DNA of 64,000 nt from Megaustenia siamemsis (GCA_032433765.1 JAVIAB010000051.1:151763276-151827275); one strand, 5' to 3'. Shown: positions 1 to 11,228, numbered from the stretch's first letter. Made by a program: numbers and translations. The notes: generated by a model from the sequence alone, not told the origin.

Positions 1-822
1 CATTTTCTCCAGTATTGTTTCTCTTCTCTGAGCACAAGGTCGTCACATTTTCTCCAGTATTGTTTCTCTTCTCTGAGCACATGGTCGTCACATTTTCTCC
101 AGCATTGTTCCTCTTCTCTGAGCACATGGTCGTCACATTTTCTCCAGCATTGTTCCTCTTCTCTGAGCACATGGTCGTCACATTTTCTCCAGTATTGTTT
201 CTCTTCTCTGAGCACATGTCGTCACATTTTCTCCTGTATTGTTCCTCTTCTCTGAGCACATGGTCGTCACATTTTCTCCAGTATTGTTCCTCTTCTCTGA
301 GCACAAGGTCGTCACATTTTCTCCAGTATTGTTCCTCTTCTCTGAGCACAAGGTCGTCACATTTTCTCCAGTATTGTTTCTCTTCTCTGAGCACATGTCG
401 TCACATTTTCTCCAGTATTGTTCCTCTTCTCTGAGCACATGGTCGTCACATTTTCTCCAGCATTGTTCCTCTTCTCTGAGCACATGGTCGTCACATTTTC
501 TCCAGCATTGTTCCTCTTCTCTGAGCACATGGTCGTCACATTTTCTCCAGTATTGTTTCTCTTCTCTGAGCACATGTCGTCACATTTTCTCCAGTATTGT
601 TCCTCTTCTCTGAGCACATGGTCGTCACATTTTCTCCAGCATTGTTCCTCTTCTCTGAGCTCATGGTCGTCACATTTTCTCCAGTATTGTTTCTCTTCTC
701 TGAGCACATGGTCGTCACATTTTCTCCAGCATTGTTCCTCTTCTCTGAGCACATGGTCGTCACATTTTCTCCAGCATTGTTCCTCTTCTCTGAGCACATG
801 GTCGTCACATTTTCTCCAGTAT
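1..822 (-). repeat. 45-bp minisatellite (18 units) grown from transposase codons
   Basis: Eighteen head-to-tail copies of a 45-bp unit containing CTCTGAGCACATGGTCGTC. On the minus strand each unit translates as YWRKCDDHVLREEEQ, the C-terminal motif of the adjoining transposase. Units 5, 9 and 13 lack one base (CATGTCG instead of CATGGTCG, at about 214, 393 and 572), giving a 179-bp higher-order period that changes frame at each step. The array continues past the left edge of the window, so its full size is unknown. Confidence 0.95.
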
Positions 823-1900
823 TCAATGTCTATCGTTGAGAGGGCATCACGCGTCAATTCTTTAACATCACACATTTTAAACGTCGTGTTCTGAATATCA
901 ACTTGCCCTTTGACTTTAGCCCACACAAGTTCTATTGGGTTGAGGTGCGAATGATAAGGTGGGAGGCGAAGAGATGTGTGGCCAATTTTTTGCAATTATT
1001 TGATCAATTTGATATAACTTTGTCTTCTTAATTTGTCTAACAAGTTGCAATAACTCTGGTTTTAACTGGGTATTTGAAATGAAACATTTTCTTTTCTAAG
1101 GCATGTGATGATTTGATCTTTTGTGCTTGAAGAATGAGGAACTTTGTCCCCAAGTGCTACCTCATTATGATAGGATACATTGTCCATTACAAGACATGAA
1201 GGTCTATCCAGAGTGGAGAGTAGAGTGTTCTCTAGCCAGTCTCTGAAAATTCGTCCATTCATTTCAGTGTGGTAGTCCCTATTGTCTGTACACTTTGATT
1301 GAAAAATAAGTTGTGTGTCATTAACAGGACTATTCTCTCTACTGCCAGCATGTACCAATATAATGCGTTGTCCTTTGCTGCTGGGAATGCTTCTTTTATT
1401 TTTTCTGTCACCTGATTGCCATTCTTTCTCATGTGTGTGATGAGCATTGACCCACGTTTCATCCAAATATACTATATTGTAGCCTTCCATTCGTCGCTTA
1501 CGGATCTGCCTCAGGTATTTGCTTTTGGGCAGCTATCAGGTGTGGTTTTTCACAAACAATATTTCTACCACTAGCAGATTTTCGAAAAGTGAAACCAACG
1601 CCTCTTACGATCTTCTAAAGAGTCGTTTTTAAGATTTCAATATCACATTCTAATTGCAGTCGAACTTTAAGTTTGCGCAGTGTAACAAGTTGTTTCGATT
1701 CAAACATTTTCAAAATGTCACGTCTAATAACATCTTTGTCAAAATCATCAACTTTCATTTTTCTTCCTTGGTGACCGTCGCCTCTACAGAGTCAAAGTTC
1801 TGTCCTATCCATCGACTGCAAGACTTTCTATCTATATTTAGAGCTCCCCGTGTTCTGTTTTCTGGTTTTATGATATCGTAATATAACCAACCCTTTCATA
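1..1900 (-). pseudogene. DDE transposase relic, IS630-Tc1-mariner superfamily, copy 1
   Basis: Read on the minus strand, this is a decayed cut-and-paste transposase homologous along its length to the copy at 12074-13408. The N-terminal part (about 1865-1500) keeps the PENRTR, FTFRK and CEKPH blocks in broken frames. The catalytic part (1490-1062) shows YLDETWVNAHH (first Asp), the SSKGQR and HAGS blocks, and VMDNVSYHN (second Asp). The C-terminal part (995-840) shows LRLPPYHSHLNPIELVW with the third acidic residue (Glu), then TFKMCDVK. Frames are interrupted near 1000-1060 and upstream of 1490, so no intact enzyme is encoded. After IEYW the C-terminus runs into the minisatellite at 1-822 and leaves the window. 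No terminal inverted repeat was identified for this copy. Confidence 0.85.
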
Positions 1901-2089
1901 TTCCTTGCAAAAGTGCATGTACAATAACACATTTACCTTTTGACTTCAGTTTCCAAGATGGTAGGACTTGTTCACGTTCTCTCGATCGCTGCAGAAAGTG
2001 CATTTGGGGTCTGATTAATTTCGACTCTCCATAACACTTTCTGCGTTAAAATCAAAATGATGTTCTACTTAACATCAATCGCCAATGAA

Positions 2090-2705
2090 CTAACTACTGG
2101 AGACCCAGTAATTCCCAAACAATACCGAAACCCGTGGGCCCATCTGATATGTCTCCTCATGGGATACATAAAATACCAGAACTTAAGGAAAATATAACAG
2201 GAATCATGAAAAAAGGCACCCAATCAGACACAGAGAGAAAACACGTAACAGAAAAACACATACATGATACCTACCCACAGGACTCTTGGTCCCACATATA
2301 AACAGATGGTTCTGCTACAAATGCACCAGAAATGTAGGGGGAGGTGTGTTCTTGACGCTGAATAATCAGGACGAGATCACCAAGTCAATAGCTACTTGGA
2401 AATTCTCAAACAACTTTAAAGCAGAAACTGAGGCCCTCAGAGATGCTGCAACACTGGCTACTCAACACAAAAATAACATGCACAATAAATTGGTGATTCT
2501 GACTGATGCTCTGTCAGTACTATCAGCTCTAAAAAGCCCTAAGAACAATGAACTAGATGACTTGAGAACAGCCCTGGACCACCTATACAATAACTTCCAG
2601 AGAGTAGTCATTCAGTGGATACCATCACACTGTAATATACACGGGAACGAACGCGCAGACAAATTAGCTAAAGAAGGAGGGAGTTTACCACATTTTTCCC
2701 TGGCA
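2090..2705 (+). pseudogene. Non-LTR retrotransposon RNase H domain relic
   Basis: The segment encodes a ribonuclease H-like domain of the kind found at the C-terminus of Jockey/CR1-type LINE polyproteins. Visible blocks are TDGSATNAP (first catalytic Asp, about 2303-2330), KAETEALRDA (Glu, about 2419-2449), VILTDALSVLSAL (second Asp, about 2494-2530) and VIQWIPSHCNIHGNERADKLAKEGG (His/Asp region, about 2608-2685). The Tyr expected just before TDG is a stop (TAA), and the first Asp block is in a different frame from the rest, so the domain is dead. It is cut off at its 3' side by the SINE at 2710-2942. Confidence 0.8.
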
Positions 2706-2709
2706 GCCG

Positions 2710-2942
2710 TGTGCACAGGGGTCCCTCGCCGCACAGGCAGATAACTCCGACTTCGGAGGTACTCATGTTTTTTTCCGTCGACGAGTAACTGACGTTTCAA
2801 GCCGGGCCTTGCTGCTGAGACCAGGGGTGGTTGCCGCAGAGAGAAATCATAAATAAAAATCCCAACCGGTGTAGCCGAGATTTGAACCCACAACCTCTAT
2901 ATCCCGAGGTCGGCGTCTTGCCTCGAGACCAACCAGTCCCCC
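2710..2942 (-). mobile_element. tRNA-derived SINE (minus orientation)
   Basis: Read in reverse complement from 2942, the sequence begins with a tRNA-like head: an A-box-like TGGTCTCGAGGCAAGACG and a B-box-like GGGTTCAAATCTCGGC about 50 bases further on. These are internal RNA polymerase III promoter elements. The body runs back to about 2710, where it abuts the RNase H relic. The D-loop and anticodon parts do not fold into a convincing functional tRNA. Confidence 0.6.
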
Positions 2943-3966
2943 ATGGACTTGGAATATGAGGAAACTGCTACAAGGATAACTTTTTATGCATAGCCTGCAA
3001 TGGTTCCTGCCGCCTATCCACCATATACCGAAAGTTCACGTCCTCCCTAAAATGATGATCGTCATATTTCTTTAAAAATATATAGCGCTTGATGATATTA
3101 GGACATCGTTGTTGACTCCAATTTCGAACATATCAACACACAGTTAGTCGTCAGATTATCCCCGTCGCACATCAAACAACAGACCGTAAGATTAGCGTAC
3201 GGCCGGTCTATGGATTTACGATGACGTAGCACACATAATAATGTCGGACGCACTGCAATGACGCGCCCTTTAGAATCATGATTACTCTAGTGAATTTAGC
3301 CTACGACGAACAGAACACGGTGAAAATTCCCTAAAGAGATAAATCTGCGGCTGACGAAGCATTTCACATTAATGAGTAGCATGGAAATAACTTGCGCCAA
3401 GCAAATCGAAGAACGGCCATGAACAGCACCAATGTGACGTAAAGCGCAGAACAAGCCTAGACGATGGAAGGTCGCATTCACAACACCTGATTGTCGAAAA
3501 TGGAATATTGCCAGCGGACGACATCGTTTTATCGGCGCAGATGTAATAAGTAGATCATCATCTTGACTTTAACTAATAGGAGTGCAATGGAGAACCGAAA
3601 TTACTCAGACACCGAATTAAACTTTCTGCAGCGATCGAGAGAACGTTGACTAGATCCGCCATCTTAGAAAGGGACAAATCTAAAATCTTTCCAATTAAAC
3701 GTTTTACCCTTCTTACTCTTTAATTCCTCATTTGCCTTTCAGCGCTGAGGGGTAATTTGCGGTCTTTTGCTTTTTTTTTCAGATGGCTGCTCATGTCGTT
3801 ATGTCTCATAGTGTTTCTAATATTCCATAAATCTATCCTTTCGTGGTCGACCCTTGGGTCTGGTATCACCTTGCAACACATTTATTGAAGGCTTGTTTTG
3901 TTGTATTTTGATCTTTCTGCCTTCTAACGTGCTGAAACTATTTCATCTATTGTTCTACTTTATAAA

Positions 3967-3991
3967 CCCCCCCCCCCCCCCCCCCCCCCCC
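3967..3991. repeat. Poly-C tract, 25 bases
   Basis: An uninterrupted run of 25 C. Such a homopolymer is unusual in an AT-rich region and its true length is uncertain in any assembly. Confidence 0.9.
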
Positions 3992-4139
3992 TCTCCGTAA
4001 ATTTAAGTTCATGCCCAAACTGACGTTTATTCTTTTTCTCCATCCACGATATTGCGAGTATCCTTGTGTAACACTTGCATTCAAAAGCATTGAGGATTTT
4101 TTTTTTGAAAGCAGAACTGTCGATTGTCCACGTTTCACA

Positions 4140-4640
4140 GAAATATAGTGCAATGGGAAAAATACTGTCATCATCATCATCATGTGCTATACCGGTTGGC
4201 GTAGGCGATCATGTCCCTTCACAATCTTCTATCTACAGTGCATCGTATCAGTTTCGTTGTTGACTGTTTTCCATGCCATGACACCAAGCTATCCAGTATT
4301 TTCTCTCTTTGTTGTCCGCGATCTCCCTTTCCTTTTATTTTGCCGGTTGTAACCAAGTATTCCAACTTTCCTCTTCTCATGATGTGCCCGAAAAATGTTG
4401 ATTGTATATGTTATTATTGTGCCCAGGTATTTCAAACGTTGCACTTGTTTCAGATTTGTCTTGTTTATTTTTATGCTGCATGATGGCGGTGATTGCTTCT
4501 TCGATATAACCATTACTTCTGTTTTCTTACTATTCAGACTGAGACATTTCTTGTTGCTTTCTTTTACTATTATGTCTTTTAGTCAGTCTTTTAAAAGTCA
4601 ACATTTTGTTGCTATATCAGTTCCTTGCAATATATTGTGC
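4140..4640 (-). mobile_element. LINE 3'-end fragment (minus)
   Basis: On the minus strand this reads as the end of a non-LTR reverse transcriptase ORF. It includes KINKTNLKQVQRLKYLGTII, the conserved post-RT block seen in many LINEs, and is followed by decayed sequence. It begins with an ATC/TCA microsatellite (about 4159-4173), which commonly marks the LINE 3' tail. Part of it (4256-4396) is repeated almost exactly at 13786-13930. Confidence 0.65.
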
Positions 4641-4995
4641 AGTTTTATTAACTACATAATTTAAGACATCTTTTGAAAAGAAAGATTACCAGATCTGGAA
4701 AAAAATGAAGATCAGCTGCAAACTCTGTGCAGTCGTCTTGTTCTAGACCTATATATGTTAATATATTGGAGCCTTTTATTTTAGTTTGATAAGTTTGTTG
4801 GTAGTTCCTACCATATTTAAATTGGATAAATTGGAGTTGGAGTTAAACACGATGTCCTAACATCATCAAGCGCCATACATTTACTATGACGATCATCATT
4901 TTCAGGAGGACGTGATCTTCCGGGCAATGTGATGGATAGGCGGCAGGAACCATTGAAGGCTATGTCTGCAAAGTGTTCCTTGTTGCAGTTTCCTC

Positions 4996-5335
4996 ATGTT
5001 CCAAGTCCGGCTTGTTGCAGGAGCTACTGAGTTAAGTGCTCTGTGCACACCGTGAGCTGTGTGTCTCATCCATTTTGATCATGTTTCGATACTCCAATTG
5101 TGTACGATGAATGATGATATCGTATGACAGGGGGCAGTTGGCTGTGTTCACTTTCTGTGCGGTTTCGCCTTATGTCTTTTGGCGTGTGCTGAGACTGCTA
5201 TGATGGGGACTACAGTTACCTTTCTTTGTTTGGAAGATGAGTTATAATTCGGATGATTCCACTGGCACGGCGGTTGAGCAATTATGGATTTTAATTCGCT
5301 TGCAGTGATACCGAGGCCTTCCATAACCAATAACC
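4996..5335. repeat. Dispersed repeat A, copy 1
   Basis: About 340 bp, closely matching 31375-31712, from CCAAGTCCGGCTTGTTGCAG to the block GGCCTTCCATAACCAA. The minus strand shows a short coding-like stretch GLGITASELKSIIAQPP, suggesting the tail of a retroelement ORF. No terminal repeats are seen. Confidence 0.75.
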
Positions 5336-5614
5336 AATGTTAATATTCTTCTTCACCCCGAAAAAAAACACCATAAGAGATTTGATCATCTGCCTTTCCG
5401 AACGACAAATTAGTTATTTAATTCTATCGGCCACACATAACGAGACCGACAAACGCATACAAGAATAGTCGCTGTCGCCTACGTCTGTCAACAGTAAGAA
5501 AAAAACAACGAAAGCGCCAATGCATAAATAAGATGATGCCAGGTTGGCTTTCATTGTGAATTTCTAAATTGTGGTGAATCTATTTATGCTCTCTCTCTCC
5601 GGTTTTTGTTGTTG

Positions 5615-5975
5615 TTGTTGACATTATTTAATTGTTGCTTGCTTGGGTTCGCCCGATGACTAAATGAATATACCTTTTTTTCATCCGTTCTTAAAATGAT
5701 GTTAACCATAACCAATATAACCAATAACGTTAAGTGGCATGCATACGTTGTTTTGAGGTTTGCATAAAACTGCGTTATTTGCGCCTTTCGGCCCAATACA
5801 TCCGAATTCAGAATGTTATTTTTGAGTACATGGTTGTCTTCGTCTTCGATTCCTGATCACTTGGCCTAACTAGACAGGCTAGTCTGTTTATAGAGGCACC
5901 GCGAAGAGATGGAGTAGGGTCTGGATGGTTCTGATTCACCGATCCTGGCACAAGCTATCAGCTGTGGGCAGCTTC
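5615..5975 (-). repeat. Dispersed repeat B, copy 1 (minus)
   Basis: This segment is the reverse-complement relative of 11229-11585. Shared features are the GCGCCTTTCGGCCCAA block, the region around the GCTTGCTTG/CGCCCGATGACT boundary, and the GATCCTGGCACAAGC end. Further relatives are at 20555-20790 and, more decayed, about 37020-37350. Family unknown. Confidence 0.65.
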
Positions 5976-7200
5976 CAGCTGCAGCTGTAAGGCGCATTGT
6001 CTCCTATTTATTTGTTAAAAGAAAACGAATGTATTCATCTCGCCTCATCTTTATTGTATCATTTTTTTTTGAAGGTAAGATGCTCATTAACATTTGTTTA
6101 CCATAACAAATGAATTATCATCATCATCATCAAGTATCATTCCTGCTGGCGGCCTCCAGTGATTTTCTTGTCTATTGTCCCATTGTCCATGATTCGCATC
6201 CATATGTTAAGACTGGCTGTACGTAATATTTAAGAACTATTTTTCTTGTAAAAAATGGATTGCACAGTATCTTCCTCATGAATGAACTATAATTTTGAAT
6301 TATTATTGTCGCAGCAAGATTAGCTGTTGGGAACAGGCAAAGCCAATAATAGAAAGAGGGAAGGTAGTGAATAGAAAGTATGAGGAGCAAAGTACAAGAG
6401 GGAAGATTAGCTGTTGACTTGTACACTAAATATTTTACATTGGCCGCCCTCATTTACTCGTGCCTGGCATTATGTTTCAGCGCGAGAAAACCAAACAAGA
6501 AATCGAAGAGGTGACCAATGTCGTCGTAGTTGTAATCTTTTCAATTTTGGGCTTGTGTATCTAGAAGGTATTTTTAGGATTCACTCAATATATTTAATAT
6601 GTACTTAAAGTTACAAGATAAATCAATGATTATAAATTTGTTAGTGAGCTTTCGACTGACTTTACTTTGGGAAAATATTTTAATCGAATTCTTCATCTTG
6701 TCTTATACTAAGTTATACTATTATTTACTACTATACTTATATTTAAAAAAAAACAATAAAAATTCAATTCACTCGCTCGCTAGATAAATTATTGGTGCTG
6801 GTACAGAGACGATATGTAAAATATGTTCCTGTAACAACTTACATTAACTATCACTTACTAAACATGTCCTGTTCTATGTTGTGTATTTAATTTATGTTAA
6901 TTATGTACCGGGGATAATCTGTTATCTCACTGTGTATACTGTATAGCATTTTAAATTTAAATATGGTAGGAACTTACTACTATGAACTAAACTCTAAGTC
7001 TAAGGCTAAGGATTTTTAAGATGAAACTTGTTATTATATTATTATAAAGTAAAAAGATTGGAGCCTCATCACGTACAAGTCCAGTGGAAGCCATGGAGAG
7101 GAATTCGAACTTATGTCGGAGGAAAGATCTTAAAATAACTTATTTTATTTAATTTAATAATAAGTAAGTACGTGGAATGTTAGGACTCTATATTAGTATA
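5976..7200. other. AT-rich spacer with a short LINE relic (-) at 6130-6300
   Basis: Only one remnant was recognised: after an ATC microsatellite at about 6119-6132, the minus strand encodes LKYYVQPVLTYGCESWTM, the typical block after the reverse transcriptase domain of a LINE. The rest shows no coding or RNA feature. Confidence 0.5.
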
Positions 7201-7206
7201 TTATTA

Positions 7207-7638
7207 GTCTATAACTAACTATGGTAATTTCCTAGTTTGATCAGATATGTTATTTCAGTTTGGAAGAGTGATGTCCCCTAAAATATGTCTGCCAAAATAC
7301 AGTGGTTCTACGCATTCTTGGCGTTGGGGTCATTACGCTGGCATGTAATCATTTCGGAGTATCTGTTGATTGGGCGTTGGGTCTAGGGGTTAGGTTTAGC
7401 TTTAGTGTTAAATATTTATAAATATATTATAACGCGTGACAAAAACGACGCCACTCGGCCTAATTATGATCTTCTGATCGAAGGGAATTGTGCGGTTGAT
7501 TACCAATCGCCGTAATGACCCCAACGCCAAGAATGCGTAGAACCACTGTATTTTGGCAGACATATTTTAGGGGACATCACTCTTCCAAACTGAAATACTA
7601 TATCTGATCAAACTAGGAAATTACCCTAACTATAGTCT
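7207..7638. mobile_element. Foldback/MITE-like element with 128-bp inverted arms
   Basis: Arms 7210-7337 and 7511-7638 are near-perfect reverse complements. The stretch from TTTCAGTTTGGAAGAGTG through GGCGTTGGGGTCATTACG is unbroken in both. They are separated by a 173-bp unrelated centre. The arms would form a long, stable hairpin. There is no coding capacity. The element sits immediately upstream of the LINE at 7640. The clean arms suggest that it is younger than its surroundings. Confidence 0.85.
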
Positions 7639-7639
7639 A

Positions 7640-8420
7640 TATCATCAAGAAGGGAAATTTGAAAATATGATTCAAGAAGTTCAAGAAGCAGAACGAATAA
7701 ATATAGATATTTTTTTTAGGAATATCAGAGACAAGATGGAAATAATTTGGGTACAATCATAGAGGGTGAAATATATACATTTATATACTCAGGAAACACA
7801 ACAGAGAGAACATCAAAGAGGGGTAGGAATACTGATAAAAAGAGAGCTACAAAAAAAAATAAGTACGCACTGGACATACTACACTGACTACAGTGATAGG
7901 ATTATACTACTCAAATTGAAAGCAAAATCAAATCATTCGACATAGCAATAATATAGACATATGACATATGCACCTACTCAAGACTACACAGATGAACAAA
8001 TAGAGGCATACCTTGAAGACCTAAATAAAGTTATGAAGCAAGTGAAATCTTCATTAATCTTGATTGTAATGGGTGACATGAACGCTAAAGTAGGAAAAGG
8101 TAGATATAAGACCATTATAGGAAATCATGGTTTAGGAAAAAAGAAATGACAGAGGAGAAAGATTAATACAATTTTGTGAAGAAAATAGGCTGATAATATG
8201 TAACACCTTCTTTGAGCAAGAGAAAAGGAAACTATACACAATGGAAAAGCCCTGGAGATAAGAAGAGGAATCAAATAGATTACATAATGATAAAAGATAG
8301 GTTCCGTAACAGCGTAAAGAAAGCCAAAACCTACCCAGGAGCAGATATTAATTCAGATCACAATCCTGTAATGATTAAAATGAAAATCAAACTAAAGAGA
8401 AACAAGCAAAAGTCTAATTC
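7640..8420 (+). pseudogene. LINE endonuclease (EEP) domain
   Basis: Apurinic-endonuclease-like domain that would nick target DNA. Blocks in order, in several frames: NIDI followed by GNI..TRWK (about 7699-7750), RGVGILIKREL (about 7817-7850), YAPTQDYTDEQI (7961 on), LIVMGDMNAKVGKGRYKT (Asp-Met-Asn catalytic block, about 8062-8115), WKSPGDKKRNQIDYIMI (about 8242-8290) and SDHNPVMIK (catalytic Asp-His, about 8353-8380). Frameshifts near 7700, 7925, 8150 and 8205 break the reading frame. Confidence 0.8.
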
Positions 8421-10240
8421 ATCAACAAATCCACTAGATATAACAGCTTTAAATCAAAAAGATATTAAAGATACCTATACAATACAAGTAAAGAACACAT
8501 ACCAGAAGCTGCTAGAAGAAGGAATTGAGCAATACAATAGAGAAAATCCTGATGAAAAAGCAACAACCAAATGGCAATGCATAAAGAAAAGCATACAAGA
8601 AACCTGCGACACCTTACCCAAAAGAGAAAAGAACAAAAAACAAAAATGGATAACTAACACCATCTTAGAAAAAATGGAAGAAAGGAGACAAGCGAAGAAC
8701 ACTGCCCAATACAATAAAATAGATAATGAAATATGCAAAAAGGCAAAAGAAGACTGGCTCAGCCAAAAATGTATAGAAATAGAAACTGTGGAAAGCAAAC
8801 AAGACTTAAGAGGAATGCACACAGAAATAAAGAGAATGACTAATGAAAATAAAAAAGCCACAGAAGGTGGATGCATTGCAGGCAAAAAAGGGAAAATGCT
8901 AACAGACAATAAAGAAATAGATAGATGGCAGGAATATATAACAGAACTATTTCATGATCAAAGGGACATGAAACCAGTTATAAAATGTACATCCAGCTAT
9001 AAAATCTGAGGTGGAAAAAGCTATAAAAACAATGAAAAACGGAAAAGCAGCAGAACCTGACAGCATACAGATAAAGATGATACAGGCACTAGAAGATTTT
9101 GGCATTGAAGTGATTACAGACATATGCAACGACATATACCATACAGGATACATACAAAATGAACTAAAAACATCAACTTTCATTGCATTGCCTAAAAAGA
9201 ATGGTGCAGTTGAATGCAGTGATTTTAGAACAATAAGCCTAATAAGCCATGTTACAAAAATCTTGCTAAAAGTTATACAAGGAAGGATTCATAATAAAAT
9301 CAATACTGAATTAGATGAGCAGCAATTTGGATTTAGGAAAAATAGCGGGACAAAAGAAGCCATATTCTGCATGAGAACATTAATTGAAAAGTACACAGAA
9401 GTAAACAAACCAATATATGCCTGCTTCATAGACTACACCAAAGCTTTTGATAGAGTACACCACAAACAACTTATAGAATGCCTAAGAGAGATACATATAG
9501 ATGACATGGACATACGACTAATATGTAATCTATACTGGGAGCAAACAACAATAATAAAATATAGCAAAGAGAACTCTACACCCATTGATATAAAAAGAGG
9601 AGTAAGACAGGGATGCATCCTATCACCAAGCTTGTTCAATCTATACACTGAGCAAATCTTTAAAAACATCTTAGAGATGCCAGGCCTACAAATAATGGAA
9701 AGATAATCAATAACCTAAGGTATGCTGATGATACTGTACTACTAGCAGAAAATCTTAAAGATCTACAATTACTTAATGAAATAAACATGACTAGCAAAAA
9801 ATATGGACTAGATATGAATATCAAAAAGACTAAAACTATGATCATAAACAAAGAAAATACTCAAAACCCACAAGTGGATATCAAAACTGAAGGAATACAC
9901 CTGGAGACAGTTCAGAACTACAACTACCTTGGACATACTATAACCAGTGATGGAAAATGTACAACTGAAATAAACAAAAAAATAGGAATGGCAAAAAGTA
10001 ATTTTAATGAAGAACATACTAACATCAAAACAAATAACACCAGGGGTAAAACTAAGAATAGCAACATGTTACATCTTCTCAATATTCCTATATGGTGCAG
10101 TAACATGGACATTAGACAAGAAAACAGAACAGAAAATTGAAGCCTTTGAAATGTTGATATATAGAAGAATAGGTAGAATTGGATGGAAGGAAAAGAAAAC
10201 AAACGATGAAGTCTTAAAACAACTAAAAATGAAAAGATAA
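8420..10240 (+). pseudogene. LINE reverse transcriptase and C-terminal region
   Basis: Palm and finger blocks of a non-LTR reverse transcriptase are present: GKAAEPDSIQIKM (9047 on), FRTISLISHVTKI (about 9224), QQFGFRKNSGTKEAI (about 9322), ACFIDYTKAFDRVHH (first catalytic Asp, about 9418-9462), GVRQGCILSPSLFN (about 9598-9640) and YADDT (catalytic Asp pair, 9721-9735). A C-terminal LGHTITSDGKC block and TLDKKTEQKIEAFEM (about 10107-10152) follow. A frame change at about 9000 and a stop after 9703 separate the palm from the YADD box, so this copy is inactive. Confidence 0.88.
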
Positions 10241-10507
10241 CTACTAAGCACAATTCAAACAAGACAAATGCGATTTTTGGGCTATGTTAAAAGACACAAC
10301 AGCCTACTAAAAGTAATCCTGGAGGGAAAAATACAAGGTAAAAGAGGCAGAGGCAGACCAAGACTAACATGGACGAGTAACATCAAAAGATAGACAAATC
10401 AGCCTATGACAACCTGCACCATCAAAGCAAGAGACAGAGCAGAATGGCGCTCCATGGTAGCCAACCTTCGTTGCGGTATGGCACTCTATGGTGATGATGA
10501 TGATTAC

Positions 10508-11228
10508 TATAAAAATTTAGTATTACTAACAAACTTATTTTACTTGACAGTTATCTATCGGTTCTTAAATGAATCTTAATAATATTGGTAGAATAAGAAT
10601 TTTCAACCTGCATCTACTAGTTATAAGTTAGTTACTAGTTTAAGTATCAAGTCAATAGAATCGTGTATTTATTTTTTGTTTTTGTGTTAATTGTTAATAT
10701 GCTGCTTATTATAATAAATAATATTAATTAGTTAAATAATATATTAAATTTATAATAATATGTATTAATAAATAAAAATATAATATTTTAATAATAATCT
10801 TAAAATTATAGAAATTACTTAGTTTAGTAAAGTAATAAATTCAAAAGTTTTTAAATTGAAATTGGTTTCAAAGTTTTTACAATGATATAAAATGTGTGTT
10901 TTATAAATAACCCTATATACAATCAATATTATTATTATATTATCATTTATATAAAATGCAGGTTTATTACCATTGGAGTGCTAACATAATTATACTCAGT
11001 GGGTGCTGTCTTTATCAATATCATGATGATAATGAGACAGAGTAATCTAGTTAAATAGTAAGTTGTAGCACTAATACTTTAGTACAGTTTTATTAGCCAA
11101 TGAGTAGTTAGTAGTATAACTAAGTCTCCTAGTGATAACTGTTATGATTACAATCTGTGTGGTCATCAGCATTAATTTTAATAGATGATACTGTAGTGTA
11201 CTTGACAGTCAGTGGGCTGTAGTTAAGT
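10508..11228. other. AT-rich spacer, nothing recognised
   Basis: Very AT-rich sequence (stretches of TAATAATA and TTTATAA) without a coding signal or an RNA-like structure that I can support. Confidence 0.6.

Larger units (their letters stand above)
1935..3675. repeat. Inverted repeat pair, arms about 1935-2045 and 3560-3675
   Basis: The two arms are reverse complements at roughly 80 percent by eye and share the block CTGCAGCGATCGAGAGAACG. They bracket the RNase H relic, a SINE and the left arm of a second inverted repeat. They could be termini of an old transposon or two opposed copies of one repeat. No target-site duplication was established. Confidence 0.55.
2946..5000. repeat. Inverted repeat pair, arms about 2946-3115 and 4850-5000
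   Basis: The left arm (GACTTGGAATATGAGGAAAC through GCGCTTGATGATATTAGGAC) reappears as its reverse complement in 4850-5000, with matching blocks TGGTTCCTGCCGCCTATCCA and AATGATGATCGTCATA. Arms are about 150-170 bp at roughly 80 percent by eye and enclose 1.7 kb. The right arm directly adjoins the dispersed repeat at 4996-5335. Confidence 0.65.
7640..10507 (+). mobile_element. RTE-like non-LTR retrotransposon, degenerate
   Basis: This is a nearly full-length LINE with an endonuclease/exonuclease/phosphatase domain followed by reverse transcriptase, ending in a GAT/TGA microsatellite tail (about 10491-10505) typical of RTE-like elements. The 5' end is eroded and the element abuts the foldback at 7638. 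Shorter, 5'-truncated relatives of its 3' end lie on the minus strand at 33383-33490, 55685-55830 and 60252-60870, so the family has been active several times here. Confidence 0.85.

Noticed and set aside
15..894. Several overlapping ORFs of 80-212 codons on both strands at the left edge
   Set aside because: They are translations of the 45-bp minisatellite in different frames. Only the minus-strand frame linked to LRLPPYHSHLNPIELVW has a biological origin (transposase C-terminus).
2612..2893. 93-codon minus-strand ORF across the RNase H/SINE junction
   Set aside because: It is antisense to a recognisable RNase H block and runs into a SINE, so it has no independent support.
3947..4183. 78-codon minus-strand ORF with a poly-Gly run
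   Set aside because: The Gly run is the 25-base poly-C tract; the rest has no support.
8475..8909. 144-codon minus-strand ORF rich in Phe, Leu and Ser
   Set aside because: Antisense shadow of the A-rich LINE ORF; the hydrophobic look comes from the T-rich complement.
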